Made by a program: the position numbers and the translations under genes. A stretch of DNA of 54,657 nucleotides from Lentisphaeria bacterium (lineage in GTDB: Bacteria > Verrucomicrobiota > Lentisphaeria > Oligosphaerales > Oligosphaeraceae), in NCBI GenBank assembly GCA_016288215.1, contig JAEEYQ010000012.1, forward strand, positions 1 to 54,657, written 5' to 3'. This document shows positions 8,443-16,508 of this stretch, piece after piece; position 1 is the first letter of the stretch, and each line of letters starts with the position of its first letter. The notes below the pieces were generated by a model. That model did no database searches, was not told the DNA's origin, and saw only the letters and a program-made list of their open reading frames with translations.

Positions 8443-9642
8443 ATGGCATTATACAGGTACAAGGTCAGCGATGCCAGCGGCAACATCAGCGAATTGCTCA
8501 TAGAAGGGGATTCGCAGACGGATGCGGCTCGTCGCATTCAGCGGCGGGGCATGATGCCGTTGACGTTTCTTGGAGAGGGCGCCCAAGGCACCCGCCAAGG
8601 TGGCCTCTTCACCCCGAAGCTCAATGTGGTGGAGTTCACGGACCGACTGGTTCCGCTTTTGGAGGCCAACATCACATTGGAGAAAGCCTTGGGCATCATT
8701 GGTGATGACAAGGACAGTCCGGTCATGACTCAAACCATCGCGGACCTACGGCGGGGGCTTCATGAGGGCCGCAAATTCTCCGACCTGATTCGAGACCGCG
8801 GAAATGCGTTCCCGCAAGTGTATGCGGGCGTGGTGGAGGCTGGCGAGGAGGCCGGCGCCCTGCCGCAGGTGATGGGGGAACTGCGGCATTTCCTCTCGGA
8901 AAGCCGTGAGCTGCGCTCCTTCATCATCTCGTCCTCCATCTATCCAGGTTTCATCTGCATTTCGGGCATCTGCATGTTGGCCTTTGTGTTGGGCGTAATC
9001 GTCCCCAAATTTGCAGCGGCCATCGCGGGGGCCGGAATCCAATCCACATCCACGAACATCCTGCTGGGGCTCTCCGGCTTCCTGCAGCACTATTGGTGGC
9101 TGTCTCTGGTCATCATTGCCGCCATTGTGGCGTTCATCCACCAGCTTCGCAAGGAAGACAGCGCCATTCGGCTGTGGTATGACGGCTGGATCCTCAGCAT
9201 CCCCTTCGCGGGTCGGCTGGTCATCTGCTCCAACATCTCCCGCCTCAGCCGCACCATGGCCATCCTCATGCGCAGCGGCGTCCATCTGCTGAACACGGTG
9301 GCCATCGCCAACCGGGTTGTGCAGAATCGGGTCATCAGCCAGTCCATCGCGGGCCTTTCCGGCGAGCTGCGGCAGGGGCAGAAACTCTCAAGTGCCTTGG
9401 CCCAAAGCAAATACATCCCCCATCTCATGCTTCGCATGGTAGCCGTCGGCGAGGAGACTGGCGCCGTGGAGAACATGCTGGAGCGGGTGGCGGACCGCTA
9501 TGAAGAGGACATGCGCCGATTGGTCAAGCGCCTTTTGAGTCTTTTTGAGCCCGTGGTCATCATCGCCCTTGGCTTCAGCATCGGCATCATCGTGTTGCTG
9601 ATGTTCATGTCCATGATGGACATGCAGAGCGTGGCCGGATAA
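8443..9642 (+). CDS. gspF: Type II secretion system inner-membrane protein F
   Basis: The platform protein of a type II secretion or pseudopilus machine, which anchors the assembly ATPase at the inner membrane. The 399-residue sequence has the usual duplicated T2SSF domains (about 70-190 and 270-390), each with the 'GxxxxxAL' type motif (VVEAGEEAGALPQVM near residue 125; MVAVGEETGAVENML near 330), and membrane segments near 170-195, 210-235 and 370-395. An N-terminal cytoplasmic domain begins MALYRYKVSD. The stop codon abuts the next gene region, so the pseudopilin gene is coupled. No E, D or other Gsp genes are in the window, so the machine is split over other loci. Confidence 0.93.
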   Translation: MALYRYKVSDASGNISELLIEGDSQTDAARRIQRRGMMPLTFLGEGAQGTRQGGLFTPKLNVVEFTDRLVPLLEANITLEKALGIIGDDKDSPVMTQTIADLRRGLHEGRKFSDLIRDRGNAFPQVYAGVVEAGEEAGALPQVMGELRHFLSESRELRSFIISSSIYPGFICISGICMLAFVLGVIVPKFAAAIAGAGIQSTSTNILLGLSGFLQHYWWLSLVIIAAIVAFIHQLRKEDSAIRLWYDGWILSIPFAGRLVICSNISRLSRTMAILMRSGVHLLNTVAIANRVVQNRVISQSIAGLSGELRQGQKLSSALAQSKYIPHLMLRMVAVGEETGAVENMLERVADRYEEDMRRLVKRLLSLFEPVVIIALGFSIGIIVLLMFMSMMDMQSVAG

Positions 9643-9675
9643 ATGTCCCGAATGAAACAACATAGGAGAGCCCCC

Positions 9676-10107
9676 ATGAAAATCGAGAAGAGAAACCGCC
9701 AAAGCCGCCGTCACCATTGCTTTACGCTGATTGAAATCATGATTGTCGTCGCCATTCTCGGCATGCTGGCCGCGTTGGTGGCCCCTAACCTCATCGGCTC
9801 CTTGGACAAGGCCAAAGTGAAGGCCACAAAAAGCCAGCTGGTCTCCCTGAAGGACGCCGTGCAGCAGTATTATTTCGACATGAGCGAGTATCCCCAAAGT
9901 CTGGAGAATCTGCTGGTCAATCCGGGCAATGACAAGTGGGATGGCCCCTATCTTGATGCGAAGAACGTTCCTAAAGATGGATGGGACAACGACTTCCAAT
10001 ATTCTGTGCCGGGTTCGGACAATATGCCCTTCGAGGTCATGAGCCTTGGGGCGGACAAGCAGAGCGGCGGCAACGGCTATAACGAAGACATCTCCTGCTG
10101 GAACTGA
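9676..10107 (+). CDS. gspG: Type II secretion system major pseudopilin G
   Basis: A 143-residue pseudopilin with the prepilin cleavage and hydrophobic N-terminus FTLIEIMIVVAILGMLAALV, then a GspG-type globular domain ending in 'GWDNDFQY...LGADKQSGGNG', which holds the acidic calcium-binding loop typical of this protein. It forms the rod of the pseudopilus and needs prepilin peptidase for maturation. The chosen start has AGGAGAG 5 nt upstream; an in-frame ATG at 9643 directly after the gspF stop would add 11 residues. It directly follows gspF and precedes a minor pseudopilin. Confidence 0.93.
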   Translation: MKIEKRNRQSRRHHCFTLIEIMIVVAILGMLAALVAPNLIGSLDKAKVKATKSQLVSLKDAVQQYYFDMSEYPQSLENLLVNPGNDKWDGPYLDAKNVPKDGWDNDFQYSVPGSDNMPFEVMSLGADKQSGGNGYNEDISCWN

Positions 10108-10234
10108 TGTCCATCGCTTTCGTCGCCCTGAAGTGGCGGCTTGGCAGACGGTCGTTTGACCGGATGAAAGGCAAAGGACGGGATTTCCAAGGGGAATTCT
10201 GCCCTTTGCACGCCGACGAGTACGATTTTCAACC

Positions 10235-10762
10235 ATGGCAATGAAACGACAACAGCATTCATTCACCCTCATTGAGCTTCTTGTGGTCATGGCGGTCCTT
10301 GCCCTGCTGTTGGGAGTGGTGGCGCCGCGCATCGGCAAGACATCCTCCCGCCTGCTGACGGAGGCGGCTTTGACGGAGCTGCGGCAGGCGTTTCAGGAAA
10401 CCGCCATGCGGGCCCGCGCCACAGGACAGCCCATGCAGCTTCTGCTGGATCCGGACACCTCCACTTTGACGGTCAGTGTCCTGCCCGGCAACTTGTCCCG
10501 TGAATGGGTTCCCTCCGTGAATCAGGAGGAAGACAGCCCCACCAACGGCATTTTGGGGGATAAAAGCTCCTTTTCCCTCAGCAAAGACATTGAATGGCAG
10601 CCGGAGGAAGCCAATATCAACCAGGACAACGAAATCGTCTTCTCCTTCTTTCCCGACGGCGAGGCCGGCGGCGCGGCGCTGCGCTTTTCCCTAAAGGGCA
10701 TCAACTATGAGTTGGAAGTGGATCGCATTACGGGACATGCGGTCATTTGGGAGCAGGACTGA
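10235..10762 (+). CDS. Prepilin-type pseudopilin (GspH-like)
   Basis: A 175-residue protein starting with a short basic stretch and the prepilin signal [20 protein letters not shown]. The rest is a beta-rich globular domain resembling minor pseudopilin H (GspH/FimT type), which sits near the pseudopilus tip. It lies in the same direction as gspF and gspG, 127 bp after gspG, and its stop is 3 bp before the CPBP protease start. No good ribosome-binding site precedes the ATG at 10235; the ATG at 10241 is an alternative. Confidence 0.85.
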   Translation: MAMKRQQHSFTLIELLVVMAVLALLLGVVAPRIGKTSSRLLTEAALTELRQAFQETAMRARATGQPMQLLLDPDTSTLTVSVLPGNLSREWVPSVNQEEDSPTNGILGDKSSFSLSKDIEWQPEEANINQDNEIVFSFFPDGEAGGAALRFSLKGINYELEVDRITGHAVIWEQD

Positions 10763-10765
10763 GGC

Positions 10766-11545
10766 ATGACCAGAGAGTCCTTCCGTCATCTCATCGTCAC
10801 CTTTCTTCAGATGGACGCCCCTTCGGTGGGGCGGGACGACTGCGGGGTGCCGGATTGGCCAAAGGCGGGAGCCGCAGGTCTGACAGGGATTCTTGCCGGA
10901 ATGTTGTTTGTTCCTACGCTGCAGCAGTTTGTGTATGCTTGGCAAGGTCATGACGCCACCACCATAAAGGCGTTTCTACTCTTTCTTGTGGGGCTGCTGC
11001 CCGTTCAGATTCTCGGAGCCGGCGGCGCGGCGGCCTATCTGCTATGGAAACGGCCATCGCGGCTGGAGACCGCCATTCGAATGTGGAACGTCGGACTTTC
11101 TGTGGAGTGGAGCCGTCTCAAGGGCTTTATTGGGCGTTTTTTTCTGATGATTGTGGTTTCATCTATTATTAATATATTGATCATCAATATCTTGCAACTT
11201 TTTGGAGTCCCTCTTCCAGAATCGCCGGTGAGGGCACTTTTGGATTCCGGGCTAGATGTTCGGCTGAAATGGCTGATTGTGGCGGTCACCCTGCTGTGGG
11301 CACCATTGGCGGAGGAGTTTCTTTTTCGACTGGTCTTTTTTCGGATGTTCCGTCGACTCCATACCCCTTTGGCGGCCGTTTTGACGGCGTTGCTCTTCGC
11401 GATGATGCATGGACAGCCTCATGCCCTGCCCAGTCTGTTCCTCTTGGGGCTGTTTTTTCAGGACGCCTGCCGCCGCGGCGGCATTCGAGAGGCTTTTTTC
11501 ATGCACAGCCTCAACAACTTATGCGCCTTGCTGCTTTTGATGTGA
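10766..11545 (+). CDS. CPBP family intramembrane glutamic endopeptidase
   Basis: A 259-residue polytopic membrane protein of the CPBP (CAAX protease and bacteriocin-processing) family. The three hallmark motifs are visible: EEFLFR (the Glu pair, near residue 183), 'FAMMHG' (His) and 'HSLNN' (His/Asn). Family members cleave prenylated or other membrane substrates; several bacterial ones act in bacteriocin self-immunity or protein maturation. It starts 3 bp after the minor pseudopilin stop and is probably cotranscribed with the pseudopilus genes, though a functional link is not shown. Confidence 0.88.
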   Translation: MTRESFRHLIVTFLQMDAPSVGRDDCGVPDWPKAGAAGLTGILAGMLFVPTLQQFVYAWQGHDATTIKAFLLFLVGLLPVQILGAGGAAAYLLWKRPSRLETAIRMWNVGLSVEWSRLKGFIGRFFLMIVVSSIINILIINILQLFGVPLPESPVRALLDSGLDVRLKWLIVAVTLLWAPLAEEFLFRLVFFRMFRRLHTPLAAVLTALLFAMMHGQPHALPSLFLLGLFFQDACRRGGIREAFFMHSLNNLCALLLLM

Positions 11546-11568
11546 CAAAAAAAGGCCATAAACGAACA

Positions 11569-11639
11569 GCCCCGCCGCCATCCCATGGAAGGGAGGGGAG
11601 CGGGGCCGGAGACATGGGATGGATTTTCGTCCATCCCAT
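11569..11639. terminator. Bidirectional terminator region with competing hairpins
   Basis: The region lies between convergent genes ending at 11545 (+) and 11654 (-). GCCCCGC (11569-11575) pairs with GCGGGGC (11600-11606), and ATGGGATGGA (11614-11623) pairs perfectly with TCCATCCCAT (11630-11639) around TTTTCG. The ATCCCAT inside the first loop (11579-11585) could also pair with ATGGGAT of the second hairpin. On the minus strand, a T-rich run (complement of 11546-11553) follows the first hairpin at some distance. Confidence 0.6.
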
Positions 11640-11653
11640 TGGATGGCAAGGGC

Positions 11654-12403
11654 TTAATAGCTGAGGTTGATCAGCGTGTTGTCCTCGCTTACGAAATAGA
11701 AAGTGCCGGTGTTGGAGGCCAGCGGCATCTTCTTGATGTTGGCGAGCATCTCGCCGGCGGTGAGGCCGGCGCAGTGGCCGTCGAAGAACACCTGGTTGCA
11801 GCGCTCGTTGTGGGACATCTTCATGTAATAGCCCCAGGTTTCAGTAGGCTTGACGCAGTAGAAGGGGCCGTAGATGCCATGCAGTTCGTTGGCTGAGGTC
11901 CCCCAGCTGTCCGTGAACATGGGGATGGAGCTGGGGTTCTTCAGCAGATTGGAGTAGATGAAGCGGTGCTGGTTTCCCGGATCATATCCTTCATAGTAGC
12001 CATCCTTCCACCAGTTGTTGACGTGGTAGGAACCATAGGTGCGGAAATAGCTGTAACCGCCGTAGGTCGCCCATTCCACGCCCTTGGAGTAGGCGGGGCA
12101 CAGGATGATGCCGGACTCCTCTTCAATGTAGCCCAAGCGGCACAGGTTGCCTGCCCAGGAGTACACCCACATTTGGCCACGGGGGGAGCCGACCCAGCGG
12201 GCTTGATCGTAGATGATGAAGCGGCCGCCGAAGTCGTCCATGTACAGAATCATGGATTCGCCGTTTCCCTTCAGATTGGAGGTGCAGTTGACGGTCAAGG
12301 CCTTCTGTTTGGCTTTGGCCAGCGCCGGCAGCAGCATGCCCGCCAGGATGGCGATGATGGCGATGACGACCAGCAGTTCGATGAGGGTGAATGCTTTCTT
12401 CAT
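11654..12403 (-). CDS. Prepilin-type protein with H-X9-DG processing motif
   Basis: A 249-residue protein with the prepilin N-terminus [20 protein letters not shown], the form abundant in Lentisphaerae, Verrucomicrobia and Planctomycetes. Near the C-terminus the H-X9-DG motif is present ([12 protein letters not shown]), which defines a class of proteins coexpressed with prepilin processing. The middle is rich in Trp and Tyr ([15 protein letters not shown]) and may form a surface domain. These genes are typically multiplied in PVC genomes; function is unknown but presumed cell-surface. AGGAAG precedes the ATG. It has its own near-consensus promoter and is monocistronic, running against the pseudopilus genes. 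Confidence 0.88.
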   Translation of the reverse strand: MKKAFTLIELLVVIAIIAILAGMLLPALAKAKQKALTVNCTSNLKGNGESMILYMDDFGGRFIIYDQARWVGSPRGQMWVYSWAGNLCRLGYIEEESGIILCPAYSKGVEWATYGGYSYFRTYGSYHVNNWWKDGYYEGYDPGNQHRFIYSNLLKNPSSIPMFTDSWGTSANELHGIYGPFYCVKPTETWGYYMKMSHNERCNQVFFDGHCAGLTAGEMLANIKKMPLASNTGTFYFVSEDNTLINLSY

Positions 12404-12447
12404 GATTGTCTTCCTTTCTAACTTGTTTTGTTGGAACGTTTTACCCC

Positions 12448-12525
12448 CCCGAATTTTTTCGGGACCAGGATGGCAAATCTCTGCATTCCAACCATAATTA
12501 TACTGAAGTTTTTGAGAAAAAGCAA
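12448..12525 (-). promoter_or_regulatory. Sigma-70 promoter and leader hairpin of the H-X9-DG pseudopilin gene
   Basis: Read on the minus strand, TTGCTT (12525-12520) and TATAAT (12502-12497) are 17 nt apart, a near-consensus sigma-70 promoter. Transcription would start near 12490, leaving an ~87-nt leader. In the leader CCCGAA and TTCGGG (12448-12463) form a 6-bp hairpin with a four-base loop, followed by a G-run. Strong promoter plus good ribosome site suggest high expression. Confidence 0.7.
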
Positions 12526-12679
12526 GAGGGAGATGTGAAAAAAGTGATTTTTTTGTTATTTTTTTCAAATGACAGGAACTTTGGGGGATGGTGGGGATTC
12601 TAAAGAAGTGTTTCAAATGAACGCGATGACCCCGATTGGGTTGGAAAATAGAACAGAAGAGAACAAAAGGAGAGGACAA

Positions 12680-14191
12680 ATGAACAGAAAAGCATGGAAA
12701 TCAATGGTGTTGGCGGCTGCATGCGTCGGATTGACCTATCCCGCCTATTCTGAGGAGTCAGAGGCCATCAAGGCGGCCCGTCTGGTGGAGGATGCCTTCT
12801 GCGAGGTGGTCGATCAGACCAAGCCTGCGGTGGTGGTCATCAGCAATAAGCAAAGCGCCCCGCCAATGATGGGGGACGAGAACATGTTGCCGCCGGACTT
12901 CTTCGATTTCTTCGGGATTCCGAGGCAGCGCTTTGAGCGGCGGGAACGTCGGGAACGGTGGGGTGGCCCCATGCGGCGGCGTCAGCCCCAGAAGGCCTTG
13001 CCGGTGGGCAAAGGCTCTGGCGTCATCATCCGAGAGGATGGTTACATCGTGACCAACTACCACGTCATCAAGGACAACGAGTATCTGGAAGTGAAGACGG
13101 AGGACGGCAAAGTCTATGACAACGAGAAGGACAAGGACGCCGTGGTGGTGGTCGGCGTGGACACCGAGACGGACTTGGCGGTGCTGCGCATCGGCAATGG
13201 CCAGAAGACGGATTTCCCTGCGCTGAAGTTTGCCAATTCGGAGAAAGTCCGGGTCGGCCAGTGGGTCATCGCCATCGGCGCCCCCTTCAATCTGGACTAC
13301 TCCGTCACCATTGGCTGCGTCAGCCAGATGGGACGCTATGACATGGGCATGAGCACGTTGGACAATTATATCCAGACCGACGCCTCCATCAACCCCGGCA
13401 ACAGCGGCGGCCCGCTGGTCAACATCAAGGGGGAAATCGTGGGCATCAACCAGTTCATCATGACCGGCGGCGCCTCCCGCGGCAGCATTGGATTGGGATT
13501 CTCCATCGCCAGCAATCTGGTGAAGCAGGTGACGGACAACCTGATTCAGGATGGCGAAGTGGCACGCCCCTTCTTGGGCATCTCCATGCAGGAGCTGGAC
13601 GAAAACCTGCGGAGCCAATTTGAGGCGGACTACGGCGTGGTGGTCAGCAGTGTTCTTCCTGGAGAGGCCGCCGAACGGGCAGGCGTCAACGCGGGGGACA
13701 TCATCCAGAAGATCAATGGCGTGAAGGTCCAGTCCCCCCATGCGCTGCTTTTGGCGGTCACCAGCTATCGGCCTGGAGACAAAATCAAACTGACGCTGCT
13801 GCGTTCTGGCAAGGAGATGGAATTCGAGCTCATCGCCGGCAAGCGAGGTGTGGACGGATGGACCGCCGACGGCAGCCGTGAGCCACGGGACGCCAATGCT
13901 TCGGAGAGCAGCCCTGAACAGCTGGGTCTGAAACTGACGGAAGAGGATGGTAAAATCGTGGTTGAGGAAGTCTTCCCTGACGGCGCGGCGGCCCGTGTGG
14001 GCGGCGGCGATGTGAACCTCCAGCCCGGAGACATCATCCATGAGATCAACCGTCAGCCGGTCCGCTCCCTTGGAGATGTTCGCAAAGCATTGAAGCAGAC
14101 CAATAAGAATAAGGTGATGCTGTGGGTGGAGCGCAAATACCGCAACCGCTCCAACTCCTTCCGGTTCTACATCGTTATTCCGTTGGATTAA
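12680..14191 (+). CDS. DegP/HtrA-type periplasmic serine endoprotease
   Basis: A 503-residue trypsin-like protease of the DegP/DegQ/HtrA family, which degrades or chaperones misfolded envelope proteins. It has a signal peptide (cleavage near AYS-EE, residue 23-24), an unusual basic/acidic stretch around residues 90-105 ([11 protein letters not shown]), the protease domain with catalytic H128 (TNYHVI), D165 (TETDLAV) and S242 (GNSGGP), and two C-terminal PDZ domains (about 290-370 and 415-500). The start at 12680 follows AAGGAGAGG; an upstream ATG at 12617 lacks a signal peptide. Convergent with nothing; divergent from the pseudopilin gene, and ended by a strong terminator. Confidence 0.94.
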   Translation: MNRKAWKSMVLAAACVGLTYPAYSEESEAIKAARLVEDAFCEVVDQTKPAVVVISNKQSAPPMMGDENMLPPDFFDFFGIPRQRFERRERRERWGGPMRRRQPQKALPVGKGSGVIIREDGYIVTNYHVIKDNEYLEVKTEDGKVYDNEKDKDAVVVVGVDTETDLAVLRIGNGQKTDFPALKFANSEKVRVGQWVIAIGAPFNLDYSVTIGCVSQMGRYDMGMSTLDNYIQTDASINPGNSGGPLVNIKGEIVGINQFIMTGGASRGSIGLGFSIASNLVKQVTDNLIQDGEVARPFLGISMQELDENLRSQFEADYGVVVSSVLPGEAAERAGVNAGDIIQKINGVKVQSPHALLLAVTSYRPGDKIKLTLLRSGKEMEFELIAGKRGVDGWTADGSREPRDANASESSPEQLGLKLTEEDGKIVVEEVFPDGAAARVGGGDVNLQPGDIIHEINRQPVRSLGDVRKALKQTNKNKVMLWVERKYRNRSNSFRFYIVIPLD

Positions 14192-14263
14192 TGGCAGTTA
14201 TTTATATAATAAATTGATTATAAAGTGTTTGTAAATCAATTTAAGGGAAAGGGCGGGAGGAGA

Positions 14264-14313
14264 GCCGAAAGCCCCGGGAAAACCTCGGCGGCTTTCGGCC
14301 TTGTCCGTTTTTT
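14264..14313 (+). terminator. Intrinsic terminator after the HtrA gene
   Basis: GCCGAAAGCC (14264-14273) pairs perfectly with GGCTTTCGGC (14290-14299) around a 16-nt loop that can pair further (CCG..CGG). A run of six T's follows at 14308-14313. It separates the protease gene from the sigma factor gene. Confidence 0.85.
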
Positions 14314-14426
14314 CATCTTTTTTCATGTTTTTTGAAATAAAACCCCTTGTTGATTCGTATATATTGTGACAGTTCGCATTTTTGCGTCTCGCTCGGTTCT
14401 TTTTGGTTTCTGATGGAGTGGTTCCC

Positions 14427-15281
14427 ATGGAAAATGATTCGCTGAAAATATATATGGAAAGCATTTCCCATTATCCTTTGTTGACGACGAAGGAGGAGGG
14501 GGAGTTGGCGAAGAAGATCGCCGCCGGCGACCAGGCGGCGGGGGATCGGCTGGCTCAGTGCAACCTGCGGTTGGTGGTGAAGATCGCCCACGACTTCAAG
14601 GGCAGGGGACTCATGCTGGAGGATTTGATCGCCGAAGGGAACGCGGGGTTGCTGCGCGCTGTGGAGAAATTCGATCCCACCAAAGGAGCGAAATTCTCCT
14701 CCTACGCTGCCTGGTGGATCAAACAGTCCATGCATCGGGCCATCGCCAACTGCAACTCGACGGTGCGGCTGCCCATTCAGACCTCCGCCAAAATCCGAAA
14801 GATTCGGGACGCACAGCGGCGGCTGGCGGAGAGATTTGGCCGCGAACCGACCTTGGCGGAGATTGCGGAGGCCACCGGTCTAACGGTCCGCACCGTGAAG
14901 TCCCTGCTGAATGTCAATGTGAACATGGTGTCCCTTTCCGAACCCATCCAGTCTGGAGAAGACGGCGTGGTGGAGGAGCTGTTGGCGGACGCCCATGCGC
15001 CAGCACCAATCCATCCTGCTGAACATCAAGAAGATATCTCCAATCTTCAGCATCTGATGGGCCATTTGGACGACCGTGAGCGCACCGTTCTGATTCAGCG
15101 TTTCGGATTGGATGGCAATCCACCGAAGACCTTGGAGGATGTGTCGGCCACCTTGGGACGGACGCGCGAACGCATCCGCCAAATCCAACGGCAGGCTTTG
15201 GACAAGCTCAACCGCCTTTTTGGCGAGGAGACCGCCAATGGGGTCTCCGTGGGCAAAGTCGCCGAAACAGCCTCTGTATAA
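14427..15281 (+). CDS. RNA polymerase sigma factor, RpoD/SigA-type group
   Basis: A 284-residue sigma-70-family factor with regions 1.2 (SLKIYMESISHYPLLT), 2 (NLRLVVKIAHDFKGRGL, 'GNAGLLRAVEKFDP' and KFSSYAAWWIKQSMHRAI), 3 and 4 (TLEDVSATLGRTRERIRQIQ). Presence of regions 1.2 and 3 makes it a primary-type or group 2 factor rather than an ECF factor. It lacks region 1.1, so it could be either the housekeeping factor of this lineage, where short RpoD forms are seen, or an RpoS/RpoH-like alternative factor. The start has GGAG 8 nt upstream. It stands alone between a terminator and the copy B intergenic element. Confidence 0.92.
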   Translation: MENDSLKIYMESISHYPLLTTKEEGELAKKIAAGDQAAGDRLAQCNLRLVVKIAHDFKGRGLMLEDLIAEGNAGLLRAVEKFDPTKGAKFSSYAAWWIKQSMHRAIANCNSTVRLPIQTSAKIRKIRDAQRRLAERFGREPTLAEIAEATGLTVRTVKSLLNVNVNMVSLSEPIQSGEDGVVEELLADAHAPAPIHPAEHQEDISNLQHLMGHLDDRERTVLIQRFGLDGNPPKTLEDVSATLGRTRERIRQIQRQALDKLNRLFGEETANGVSVGKVAETASV

Positions 15282-15375
15282 TGAAGAATGTTATCCGCAG
15301 AACACACAGAATAACTTGAAGTGTTCCGTGGATGATTGCTGTTTTGCTGCCCTCGTAAACACAGCAAAATTGAAA

Positions 15376-15640
15376 TTTTATGCATGATAATGAATGCATA
15401 AAATGAATGAAAACATCTCGCCATAATGAGAGGCAAAAATGGCGAAAAAACGTGTTGGCTGGAGCAAAAAATGGCCCCTGTTTTGGGGGAGGATGGCTGC
15501 TAAGGCCCCTAGAAAGCCCTCTGGCGCATTTTAGGCGCAACCCTGTATATTAATACCTCTCTTGTCCTATAGGGCCTGAAAGGGCCGCTTTTGCGAGTTT
15601 GCCATTCTTTCATTGTGTTGCATTATATTGCAGTGATTTG
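15376..15640 (+). repeat. Intergenic element, copy B (hairpin-rich, ~250 bp)
   Basis: Diverged homologue of the element at 3017-3270, same orientation, ~95 nt after the sigma factor stop. It opens with a perfect 10-bp inverted repeat, TTTTATGCAT (15376-15385) and ATGCATAAAA (15394-15403), around an 8-nt loop GATAATGA that matches the loop in copy A. Shared blocks are GGCTGCTAAGGCCCC (from 15495), GTATATTAATACCT (15545-15558), CTTTTGCGA (15588-15596) and TTGCATT (15618-15624). The hairpin just before CTTTTGCGA differs in sequence from copy A (AG.GGCC/GGCC.CT, 15571-15589) but keeps its pairing, which suggests selection on RNA or DNA structure. CGCCAT/ATGGCG (15419-15444) form another stem unique to this copy. 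Confidence 0.7.
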
Positions 15641-15711
15641 AAGAAAGGCACAGATTCAGAAGCCCTGATGATGTCCATGAACGCAACAAACGTCGTTAAA
15701 GGAAATTTGTT

Positions 15712-15892
15712 CGTGGGTTTCGCTTCGCTTCACCCACGTCAGGCTCCTGCTTGCTCTGCCGTAGCACGAAGGGCGAAGGAGGGTCACCGCTACGCGGTTC
15801 TAAAATCTAACTTTCTCGTGTACCGTGGGTTACGCTTACGCCTACGGCGTTGCGCTTACCCACGGCTATTATCCTGCCGCCGCTTTAGCGGC
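15712..15892. repeat. Cluster of REP-like palindromes
   Basis: Four hairpins crowd this gene-free stretch: CGTGGGT/ACCCACG (15712-15738), ACCGC-TAC-GCGGT (15786-15798), CCGTGGGT/ACCCACGG (15823-15865) with a nested CGCC-TA-CGGCG loop region, and GCCGC-TTTA-GCGGC (15879-15892). The two CGTGGGT hairpins share their stem and the TTCGCTT/TTACGCTT loop start, so they look like related units. This resembles REP-type intergenic palindromes often found in PVC and other genomes. No gene is evident between 15282 and 16036 apart from this cluster and copy B. Confidence 0.6.
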
Positions 15893-16036
15893 TCCTCTTT
15901 TTCGGCATGCCTTGCCTTCTGCCACCATTCCTCTTCTATACATTATGATAACTAGGGGAGAGACCGATTCAGCATGATGATTTGCATGGAAGAAAAATTC
16001 AACTGTTGTTTTTAGGGTTAACCCCATGGCAAGTCG

Positions 16037-16489
16037 TTAGTTAGAGGGGTTGTGGACACCTGTGCTGCCGAAACCGCCGTCACCCCGTTGAGAGGGGGCC
16101 AAGGCGTCGGCCAGCTGGAGGGAGACGTCCGGCAGGGTTTGGATGACCATTTGGGCGATGCGGTCGCCCCTCTGGATGACAAAGGGTTCCTGCCCATGGT
16201 TGATGAGAATGACGCCCACCTCGCCCCGATAGCCGGCGTCAATGGTGCCTGGGCTGTTGAGGACGGTGATGGCGCGTTTGAGGGCCAGTCCGCTGCGGGG
16301 GCGCACCTGAGCCTCATAGCCTGCGGGCAGCTCCAGAAAGAGTCCCGTGGGCACGCAGGCGGCCTTGCCCGGTTCGATGGTCATGGCGGTGCGGGCCTTC
16401 AGATCGAAGGCGGCATCGTCGGCGTGGGCTTTTGCGGGGAACAGGTCCTGTGCGTCGTCGGCAAGACGGCAGCGGATGATTTGGGTCAT
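16037..16489 (-). CDS. dut: dUTP diphosphatase (dUTPase)
   Basis: Hydrolyses dUTP to dUMP and pyrophosphate, keeping uracil out of DNA and feeding thymidylate synthesis. The five trimeric dUTPase motifs are present in order: 'AAFDLKA' (motif 1), RPRSGLALK (motif 2), 'SPGTIDAGYRGEVGV' (motif 3, with the catalytic Asp), 'RGDRIAQMVI' (motif 4) and the C-terminal Gly-rich RGDGGFGSTG (motif 5). Length 150 aa is standard. It follows truA by 19 bp on the minus strand and is probably in one operon with truA and the nucleoside hydrolase. The stop is just before a conserved CAACTG.TGTTTTTAG sequence shared with the end of the 36.3-kb gene. Confidence 0.96.
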   Translation of the reverse strand: MTQIIRCRLADDAQDLFPAKAHADDAAFDLKARTAMTIEPGKAACVPTGLFLELPAGYEAQVRPRSGLALKRAITVLNSPGTIDAGYRGEVGVILINHGQEPFVIQRGDRIAQMVIQTLPDVSLQLADALAPSQRGDGGFGSTGVHNPSN

Positions 16490-16508
16490 GACAGGCTCCT
16501 AAAGTGGA

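Noticed and set aside
12758..14041. 427-codon antisense frame over the HtrA gene
   Set aside because: Complement of a well-defined protease gene; composition is unnatural.
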